DNA of 64,000 nt, taken from the NCBI GenBank assembly GCA_032139905.1, contig JAQJDB010000007.1, positions 434,001 to 498,000 on the forward strand, in the 5' to 3' direction. The notes under the pieces are model-generated. The model was not told the DNA's origin, searched no databases, and saw only the letters and a list, made by a program, of their open reading frames with translations. This DNA is from Nitrospira sp. MA-1. Lineage in GTDB: Bacteria > Nitrospirota > Nitrospiria > Nitrospirales > UBA8639. How positions within the stretch are numbered: the stretch's first letter is position 1; the number at the start of each line of letters is the position of its first letter. Shown here piece by piece: positions 57,318 to 64,000 of the stretch. A program made the position numbers and the translations under genes.

Positions 57318-58019
57318 TTACAACAGTTCCTGGTGAATTGTGACATCCCCACGAGCTCGAAGCGCAGTTTGGAATGCCTGCATGGCCCGTTGTTTCTTTT
57401 GCATGAGAAATTGAAGGCGAATCTGTTCTAGGACCGTGAGATCGGGCTCGGCCCCGTCAAGTGTTTGTCGATCAGCGAGTTCTTTGACTTCTTTCATTTC
57501 GGCCGGGGTGAGTGTTGTGGCTTCAGAGACGAGCAGTCTCGCCTTTTCCGCCAGTAATTCGTTTCGGCGTTGCTCCTCATATTGATGAGGTTTCATCCGG
57601 TTGGCCGCCAAGATTCTTTGGTAATATTCTGTATCGAAGACGCCATCTTTTTGGAAGTCTTTTTGATTCACAATCGCATCGTGGAGTTCTTGAGCCGAGA
57701 CAGCCAAATTCATTTCATCGGCCAGTAATTGCCAGGATTTTGTGGTGATTAATCCCTCGAGAGCGAGTTGCTGGATGGTCTCTTCTTTTACGTCTTCTTG
57801 TTTAAGTTGGTCCCGATAGAATCGGAAGTAACCTTGCTTTGTCCGGAGATATTCATCCTTGGAGACCTTATAGGGGCCAACGGTGGCCACGGCGTTACCT
57901 TGAGTGGAATCGTACCCATACCAACCCATGCCAATGACAAAAGTGACAGCGATTCCCAGGATGAGAAACTTGAGAATCCATGGGTATTTTGCGGAACCCT
58001 CGCGTATAATTCGAATCAT
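57318..58019 (-). CDS. SurA-N-domain membrane-anchored chaperone-like protein
   Basis: The 233-residue protein has a signal anchor (FLILGIAVTFVIGMGWYG) and a SurA/PpiD N-terminal helical domain (VGPYKVSKDEYLRTKQGYFRFYRDQL...). It ends without a parvulin PPIase domain, so it is shorter than SurA or PpiD. AGGAGG precedes the ATG. A periplasmic chaperone role in outer-membrane protein folding is inferred. It is convergent with queA and divergent from gltX. Confidence 0.75.
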   Translation of the reverse strand: MIRIIREGSAKYPWILKFLILGIAVTFVIGMGWYGYDSTQGNAVATVGPYKVSKDEYLRTKQGYFRFYRDQLKQEDVKEETIQQLALEGLITTKSWQLLADEMNLAVSAQELHDAIVNQKDFQKDGVFDTEYYQRILAANRMKPHQYEEQRRNELLAEKARLLVSEATTLTPAEMKEVKELADRQTLDGAEPDLTVLEQIRLQFLMQKKQRAMQAFQTALRARGDVTIHQELL

Positions 58020-58355
58020 GCGTCCTGCCTCCTGAGAATGTCTTTGATGACCATGACGAAATTTTAAGGGCCGGCAACGGGAAAGGCAAGTGAGTGGGCC
58101 GTGTCAATTCAGTTCTTTACATGAGTCGGGTGGCATGGTAAAGCAACGGGCCGGAGAGTGAGAATGATAGATATTTCTTAAATGGTCGTCCGGGATAGAG
58201 TGTGAGGATTTCCTGGAATTGCTCTGTCCTTGATTTTCATTGGAAAGCGGCGTGGAGAACGGAACATGGCGTCTCTGCAAAACAATGTTTCTGATGGGAG
58301 AGTTGTTTCCTATAATATGTGCCTGAGTCATAATGAGAAAGGTCGGTGAAAGCAA

Positions 58356-59786
58356 ATGAGTGAGGTTCGAGTTCGCTTTGCGCCCAGTCCGACTGGTTTC
58401 CTCCATATTGGCGGAGTGCGGACAGCATTGTTTAATTGGTTATTCGCTCGTCATGAGGGTGGCACCTTTATCCTCCGTATTGAGGACACCGATCGGGACC
58501 GGTCTACGGATGATGCAATTCAGGTCATCCTGGATGGCCTAAAATGGACCGGGTTGAATTGGGATGAGGGGCCTTACCGGCAGACAGACCGCTTGGAACT
58601 GTATCGTGAACGGGCCATGGATCTCTTGAAGAGAAAGTTAGCCTACTGGTGCATCTGTACGCCTGAGGAATTAGACGCGAGAAGGAAGGAAGCTCAGGCT
58701 AAAGGCGAATCCATCAAATATGACGGGCGGTGTCGACATCGAGGAATTTCCGAATTCACCGAGCCGGCGGCTCTTCGATTTCTCACTCCTCAGGAAGGGC
58801 AAACCGTCGTCAATGATCGAATTAAGGGTCGGATCGTGTTTGATAATACGGTTATGGACGACCTCATCATACTCAGATCCAATGGCTATCCCACCTACAA
58901 TTTTTCTGTGGTGGTGGATGATGGGCTCATGAACATTACGCATGTCATTCGGGGGGACGATCATGTCAATAATACTCCGAGACAAGTTCCGCTCTTTTCC
59001 GCAATGGGATTTTCGGTGCCTGAGTTTGCCCATCTACCCATGATTTTGGGATCGGATAAAGCGCGTCTGTCTAAACGCCATGGGGCCACCTCCGTTTTAG
59101 CATATAAGGAGATGGGGTATTTGCCTGAAGCCCTCATTAATTATTTAGTCCGATTGGGATGGTCCCATGGGGATCAGGAAATTTTCTCAATTCAGGAAAT
59201 GGTCGAGTTTTTCGATTTCAAGCAGGTGCAAGCCTCGGCAGCCGTTTTTAATCCTGAAAAACTACGGTGGGTGAATGCGCAGTACATTAGAAGCAGCAAC
59301 CCCAAGCAGGTGGCCGACGCCCTCATGCCATTTTTGCAAAATGCAGGCTATGACGATGCTGCTTTGGCCAGAATTCCCGGGGGAGCCGAGGCCTTGATTC
59401 CACCCTTACGAGAGCGATCAGAAACGCTTTTAGACCTTGTTCAAGGTGCCGTTCCCTATTTATCAGAGCCCATGACGATGGATGAGGATGCCGCGAAAAA
59501 ACATCTCACCCTGTCAATTGCCCCGAGCCTTCAGGCGTTTGCTGATCAGGTTGAGGCGGAGTCAGACTTTTCCAAGGAGGCGCTTGAGGGTATTCTTCAT
59601 GGCATTATCGAGCGGCAGGGGCTCAAAATGGGCAAGATCGCGCAACCGTTACGCGTGGCTTTAACCGGTAGGACTGTCAGCCCTGGCATTTATGAGGTAA
59701 TGGCGTTATTAGGGAAAGAAAGGTCGCTCCAACGAATCCGTGCCGGTGTTAAGCGAACGATGAATCCCCAAAGCCATCCTTCATAA
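58356..59786 (+). CDS. gltX: Glutamyl-tRNA synthetase
   Basis: The class I enzyme charges tRNA with glutamate. The 476-residue protein has the HIGH-type motif PSPTGFLHIGG, the RIEDTDRDR motif, and the KMSKS-type KARLSKRHG. It precedes tRNA-Gln. Many bacteria without GlnRS use a non-discriminating GluRS and GatCAB to make Gln-tRNA. Whether this enzyme accepts tRNA-Gln cannot be told by eye, but the neighbour is suggestive. Confidence 0.95.
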   Translation: MSEVRVRFAPSPTGFLHIGGVRTALFNWLFARHEGGTFILRIEDTDRDRSTDDAIQVILDGLKWTGLNWDEGPYRQTDRLELYRERAMDLLKRKLAYWCICTPEELDARRKEAQAKGESIKYDGRCRHRGISEFTEPAALRFLTPQEGQTVVNDRIKGRIVFDNTVMDDLIILRSNGYPTYNFSVVVDDGLMNITHVIRGDDHVNNTPRQVPLFSAMGFSVPEFAHLPMILGSDKARLSKRHGATSVLAYKEMGYLPEALINYLVRLGWSHGDQEIFSIQEMVEFFDFKQVQASAAVFNPEKLRWVNAQYIRSSNPKQVADALMPFLQNAGYDDAALARIPGGAEALIPPLRERSETLLDLVQGAVPYLSEPMTMDEDAAKKHLTLSIAPSLQAFADQVEAESDFSKEALEGILHGIIERQGLKMGKIAQPLRVALTGRTVSPGIYEVMALLGKERSLQRIRAGVKRTMNPQSHPS

Positions 59787-59845
59787 ATTGTTTTTATGAA
59801 GTCCCTTGACTGGTTCCGAGAGGTGAATTAAGCTCACTCCTAGGT

Positions 59846-59919
59846 TGGGGGATCGTCTAGCGGTAGGACGCCAGTTTCTGGAGCTGGCTGCCCAGGTTCG
59901 ATCCCTGGTCCCCCAGCCA
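59846..59919 (+). tRNA. tRNA-Gln (anticodon CTG)
   Basis: A 74-nt cloverleaf with encoded CCA. The acceptor stem TGGGGGA pairs with TCCCCCA, and the discriminator is G. The D arm is GTCTAGCGGTAGGAC. Anticodon stem CCAGT/GCTGG holds loop TTCTGGA (CTG anticodon), and the T arm is CCAGG-TTCGATC-CCTGG. All stems close. It follows gltX by 59 bp. Confidence 0.95.
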
Positions 59920-61686
59920 ACTTTTTCCCTCTTCTGAATTATAATCTTCAAACTCTTTCTTCAACTGCTTCATTTTTCCATTGGGTTTATTCTGGGAATA
60001 TAAGCGACCTGTAGCCTGTCGAATTTGCGCTATGCCGAAGGTGGCGGTTCGACTCGGCTTCCTTCCTAGTTCAAACCAGCCCTCGTTGTTTAAGAGCTTT
60101 GTTGACGGTTCCTGCTGAGAGATGGCCCCATCTCATATCCTTTTGGGCTCTAATGGTCTGGAATTCCTGAAATTGCTAGAAAAGCTCCAGCCCGACTATT
60201 ACTCCCCGACTGGCTGTGGTATGCCGGAGGGTATGCCACTAGCCTCAGGTGATGAATGTGATTTCTTAGGTGTATTTGTGCCGTGTCTCAAAACGAGCCT
60301 GACTCTACACGGGGGCAGGGTTTGTTGTTTCATCCAGCATCAGGATCTTCTCTTCAGACTTTTTAACAAAAATTCTTGGGTCTGGCAGGACCAAGATTTT
60401 TTCGCAGGGACTTCTTGACCGTACAAAACCAAAGATTCCCTGGCTTTATTAACCACATTGTCAGAAAACACGTTGGTGCAGAAAACCTTATCGTGTACGC
60501 CTCCCTTCCATGTCCGGCCTATCTGATTAGCCAGATTTGCAGCGATTGAACTCTTCTCTCCCTGGGTGCATTCTTTGCTCCTCTTGATCTGATGAGGATT
60601 TTGTCTCGTCCGAAATACTTATGCCTAGGCCGTGGAGGGAGTGTTGATCATTTTTTTGCCGAAATAGTGGGATTTTATAAGGTCATAGAAGTTCATCATG
60701 AAATCACGAACAGCTTTTGTCATTTTTGTGAGCAGTGTGTCCTTAACGTTAAGTATGCTCAACATAAAACCTGCGCGGGCTGCGTAGTTTATGGGGTTGG
60801 GGAAATTCTCGGTGAAGGTTTTTTAGCCAAGCTTTGGCTGTTTCTACCGAAGGATTTGTAGTCGTGGACATGGGGCTGGCTTTTCGGGGGACAGCCGGTG
60901 GCTTTGAACCCATTGGCGATTTGACAGGGATGATGACTCTTACGGCTAATGGAGTAACTAGTGATGGTCGTTTAATAATTTAATAATCGAAGGATAATCC
61001 CATTAGGGATTAGGGCTGAAAGCACAAGCTTGGAGATGGACAGTAGGTAGCGGCGTTGTTGGCTTGGGGAATCTCTATGGGGGATTTAGAAGTAATGTTA
61101 CGGCTATCTCGTTCGATGGATTAGTGATCGTGGGCAATAGCACAGGCGGAAGCAGGCAAGGAGGCATTCCGGTAGATCAAGGAGCGGCATGGTCGAATTT
61201 GGATTCCTGCCTGGAGCAATATTTAATTCAAATGCATGGGCCATTTCTGATGATTGATCAGTAATACTTGGAAGCAGCTGCTTACTTCTGGTGGCGAAGG
61301 GTTAATGCGTGGAAAAAATTAGGATGCCCCTTTTTTTTTAATACAGGGTGTGCATATGTGGGATTTCAAGCTGGAACGATCCACGTTTTTTGCCCCATGC
61401 TCACAATCACCGTATTGAAACATTGGCCGAGTAGAGTCTTATCGGTCTGATTGCCCTCTCATTCCCCTTGGCTTGCGCACTGCTAATGGGTTGGCGAGCG
61501 TACAGAATTGAAGACAACGAAATACCCAATCTATAAGGCCGGGATGCTTGCTGGCGTAATTGGGTTAGGTTTTGCAGATATGGTTGAACTTAGCTTTATC
61601 CGCCAGTGGGTAGTTCTCATGCTGTTCATCCAGCTAGGGGTTGTTGCTCATTTTTCCAGTCAGCAAAAATTTCATAGAGGGGCGTC
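59920..61686. other. Gene-poor decayed region
   Basis: No intact gene is supported over 1.77 kb. The recognisable content is a HAF-repeat pseudogene (60897-61180). Around 60065-60140 on the minus strand a segment LSAGTVNKALKQRGLV looks like the helix-turn-helix of an IS-type transposase, but the frame is broken. A minus-strand frame at 60343-60618 is open for 92 codons without a start codon. A plus frame at 61508-61699 (TTG start, two hydrophobic segments) overlaps the next gene and is doubtful. The pattern suggests a scar of past insertion or gene loss after the tRNA. Confidence 0.5.
60897..61180 (+). pseudogene. Degraded HAF-repeat extracellular protein
   Basis: Two fragments match the HAF repeat pattern of extracellular proteins. 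The first, in one frame, reads GGFEPIGDLTGMMTLTANGV and SDGRLII and ends at a TAA near 60980. The second, in another frame from 61013, reads AWRWTVGSGVVGLGNLYGG and ISFDGLVIVGNSTGGS. A stop and a frame change between them show decay. No start, signal peptide or full-length frame remains. Confidence 0.6.
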
Positions 61687-63897
61687 ATGTTCAAATTGAT
61701 CCCTATTCCTCAAATCGTTACTAGGTGGGCCACCATTTCTTTGGCCTGTGCATGTTTGGTTTTGGGGGTGTGGCCTCAGTGGGCCACTCAATTGCAAGCA
61801 CAAACCGGCTATAGGTACATATCACCCGCGTTCATAATCGATAGCGGAGTCACCCCGGCGAACTCAGATACAGGAAGTCCCGGCAAGCCAGGTATAGGTT
61901 TTGACGGAGTCAATTTTCTAATGGTGTCCTGCCGAGAGAATGGCTCCGCCGCCAATATCCAGGGGACACTCGTCTCTACGATAGGCTCAAACGTAACGTC
62001 TTTTCCGATTGCCGACCTAACTCCAGTTTATGGTTGCTCCCTACAACGGCCCTCTGTGGCTTTTGACGGAAGTAACTATCTGGTTGTCTTCAAGCAAGTA
62101 ACCGAAACGGGGAGAACGGACATTGTGGGGGCTAGAATTACCCCGGCCAGTGCCGTACTTGACGGGCCAAGGGGATTCACGATTCTCCAAGATGTGGTGG
62201 GAGCTGCCGTTGTTGCGTTCGACGGTTCCAACTATCTTGTCGTGTCAGATAGATATAGTGATGCCACCCTTCACGACATCATTGGAGCCAGAGTGAATTC
62301 TGACGGACATGTGTTAGATGAATTTCCGATATTTACCGCCCCGGGTGGTCAAGTCTTACCTTCAATTGCATTTGATGGCAACAACTACCTCGTCATTTGG
62401 TCGGATACAAGAAGTGGATCACCCATAGGAACGGATGCCAATATTTATGGCACCCGGGTGTCTCCGCTGGGCCTGGTGTTGGATCCAGGGGGAATCCCGA
62501 TCTCTACTGCTCCGGGTAGTCAAGGATTTAATGATGTCATTTTTGACGGAGAGAATTATTTTGCCGTCTGGGATGACACACGCAATGGTCTAGGCGGTTT
62601 TGATCTCAAAATAGACATTTATGGTACGCGCATAACCCCTTCCGGTGTATTACTCGATGGATCACCGGACACAGGGGGGATTGCTATTAGCACTCATCCC
62701 CGCCCTCAGGAGCGTCCTGTGGTCAGTTTCACTGGCACAGAATATTTTGTCACTTGGGGGATGTCATATTTTCTAGATCCCCCAGAAGGAATATTTGCAG
62801 CGAGGGTCTCTACTGGGGGTGTTCTCCTTGATGGGCCGCCTGGTGTTGGAGGGATACTGATAAGTAATCCGAAAAACAACGACTCCAAATTCGTTTCGCC
62901 TAATAGTTACTTCAATGGGAGCAATGTGCTTCTGAGTTGGATTAATAACAGAGAATTAGGTGGAACCTTCAAGGATCTCTTCGGTGTTTTGGTATCAGAT
63001 ACATCACATACCCCCTATGACCTGAATGGGGACAGCAATGCCGATATTCTCTGGCGTAACACCAGTGATGGCAACATTGCCATCTGGTTCATGAATGGGA
63101 TGGCCACGGCCTCTTTCAGCTTTCCCGGTGCGGTATCCTTGGCTTGGAAAATCGCGGGGGTTGGCGATGTGAATGCAGATGGCAAAGGGGATGTCATCTG
63201 GCACAATCAGACCAGTGGCGCGGTTGCCATCTGGCTGATGAACGGCGGGACCGTGACAGCGGTGGGCTTTCCCGGTACCGCCCCGACGACTTGGAGCATT
63301 CAGGCCGTTGGGGATATCAACGGCGATGGCAAGGCGGACCTGATCTGGCGCAACACCAGTGAGGGTCATACGGCCATCTGGTTTATGAATGGGACCGCCA
63401 TGGCTTCCTCCAGGTTTCCGGGCGGGGTGCCAATGGCCTGGCAGATCGCACAAGTGGGCGATGTGGATGGCGATGGCAAAGCGGAAGTCATTTGGCGCCA
63501 TAGCACCAGTGGTGCAGTGGCGATCTGGCTGATGAATGACGGGACTGTGACAGGGGTGGGCTTTCCCGGCGCCGCCCCGACGGCGTGGAGGATTCAGGCG
63601 GTCGGCGATGTGGACGGTGATAGGAGGGCGGATCTGTTGTGGCGCAACACCAGGGATGGTAACACTGCCATTTGGTTCATGAATGGGACTGCTGTGGTTG
63701 CCGCAGCCTTTCGAGACGGTGTGCCCTTAGTGTGGCAGATTGAACAGGCGGCCGATGTGAATGGGGATAGCAAGGCCGACATCATTTGGCGCAATGCCAT
63801 CCGCGGCACAGTGGCCATCTGGTTGATGGATGGGCTAACTGTGACGGCGGTAGGATTTCCCGGCAGTGTGTCGACGGGGTGGAAGATCCAACCGTAG
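61687..63897 (+). CDS. Large exported FG-GAP/VCBS-repeat protein
   Basis: The 736-residue protein has a signal peptide (about 17-38), then a beta-propeller-like half of repeats FDGxNYLVxxxD...VxGARV. From about 440 six FG-GAP/VCBS-like repeats of about 47 residues follow (GDVNGDGKADxIWRN). The repeats alternate in two types, giving three A-B pairs. The D-x-D-x-DG loops are typical of calcium-binding blades. GAGGGG precedes the ATG. It is probably surface-exposed or secreted; adhesion or polymer binding is possible. It ends with its own stop in the window. Confidence 0.85.
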   Translation: MFKLIPIPQIVTRWATISLACACLVLGVWPQWATQLQAQTGYRYISPAFIIDSGVTPANSDTGSPGKPGIGFDGVNFLMVSCRENGSAANIQGTLVSTIGSNVTSFPIADLTPVYGCSLQRPSVAFDGSNYLVVFKQVTETGRTDIVGARITPASAVLDGPRGFTILQDVVGAAVVAFDGSNYLVVSDRYSDATLHDIIGARVNSDGHVLDEFPIFTAPGGQVLPSIAFDGNNYLVIWSDTRSGSPIGTDANIYGTRVSPLGLVLDPGGIPISTAPGSQGFNDVIFDGENYFAVWDDTRNGLGGFDLKIDIYGTRITPSGVLLDGSPDTGGIAISTHPRPQERPVVSFTGTEYFVTWGMSYFLDPPEGIFAARVSTGGVLLDGPPGVGGILISNPKNNDSKFVSPNSYFNGSNVLLSWINNRELGGTFKDLFGVLVSDTSHTPYDLNGDSNADILWRNTSDGNIAIWFMNGMATASFSFPGAVSLAWKIAGVGDVNADGKGDVIWHNQTSGAVAIWLMNGGTVTAVGFPGTAPTTWSIQAVGDINGDGKADLIWRNTSEGHTAIWFMNGTAMASSRFPGGVPMAWQIAQVGDVDGDGKAEVIWRHSTSGAVAIWLMNDGTVTGVGFPGAAPTAWRIQAVGDVDGDRRADLLWRNTRDGNTAIWFMNGTAVVAAAFRDGVPLVWQIEQAADVNGDSKADIIWRNAIRGTVAIWLMDGLTVTAVGFPGSVSTGWKIQP

Positions 63898-63906
63898 GCG
63901 GAGGCC

Positions 63907-63957
63907 CCACTCAATTTCCCGCATTGAGGTGGCGTCTTACGGGGTTGGGCTTTTTTT
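63907..63957 (+). terminator. Weak terminator after the FG-GAP protein gene
   Basis: CCACTCAAT pairs imperfectly with ATTGAGGTGG, and a T7 run follows after about 18 nt. The gap between stem and T-run makes this a weak candidate. Confidence 0.3.
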
Positions 63958-64000
63958 GTGATGGAAAGCCTGAATAAGGTCCAGGTGATTGACCGAAAAA

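Noticed and set aside
60122-60861. Two plus-strand frames of about 90-100 codons
   Set aside because: They lie in a decayed region, have no ribosome site and resemble no family.
61508-61699. Plus-strand TTG frame of 63 codons with two hydrophobic stretches
   Set aside because: Overlaps the FG-GAP gene by 13 bases and has no clear ribosome site; mentioned only in the gap entry.

Overview
The window is most likely chromosomal DNA of a Nitrospirota bacterium close to Nitrospira. This is an inference, not a measurement. It rests on the gene order ilvB-ilvN-ilvC-psd-pssA-leuA-leuB-(NHL)-asd-queA-gltX, on the many PAS/GAF kinases of one lineage-specific type, and on small secreted BON, PepSY and YtxH proteins. 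Base composition looks close to half GC by eye. No rRNA, CRISPR array, prophage or intact insertion sequence was seen.

Bases 1-32800 are a signalling-rich accessory half. Five multidomain histidine kinases share one HisKA_3-type core with a recurring LHD-x-LAQ box (kinases at 508, 7217, 16534, 24914 and 30263). Several carry receiver domains at the C-terminus. A membrane PAS kinase, a CheY-like receiver, two NarL-type regulators, a STAS protein and an orphan receiver sit among them. Between the kinases lie envelope or stress genes: BON-repeat proteins, a trypsin-like protease with TPRs, a secreted Lon-like (S16) domain protein, a DUF3309 peptide, a di-heme peroxidase-like cytochrome, and an Fe/Mn superoxide dismutase overlapped by a tiny proline-rich gene. 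The most unusual locus is at 30263-32804. There a cobalamin-binding protein with the W-x9-EH signature of CarH-type photoreceptors is followed 13 nt later by a kinase whose N-terminus is an antibiotic-biosynthesis-monooxygenase (ABM) domain.

Bases 33000-43000 are mixed: a PepSY protein, a 54-residue metallothionein-like gene, a YtxH protein, an RmlD-like reductase, threonine aldolase, ComM, a membrane-anchored Ser/Thr kinase-like protein that lacks the catalytic Asp, and BioF.

Bases 44300-59900 are a dense housekeeping block on the + strand. It makes branched-chain amino acids (ilvBNC, leuA, leuB), phosphatidylethanolamine (psd, pssA), aspartate semialdehyde (asd), queuosine (queA) and glutamyl-tRNA (gltX), and ends with tRNA-Gln(CTG). 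A possible leader peptide overlapping a terminator-like hairpin precedes ilvB. From 59920 to 61686 the DNA is decayed and holds a HAF-repeat pseudogene. The window ends with a large secreted protein carrying six FG-GAP-like repeats arranged as three AB pairs.

Two reading-frame breaks deserve a check. A TGA splits the first hybrid kinase from its receiver. A C-run frameshift separates the start and CheB active-site serine of the second kinase from the rest of it.
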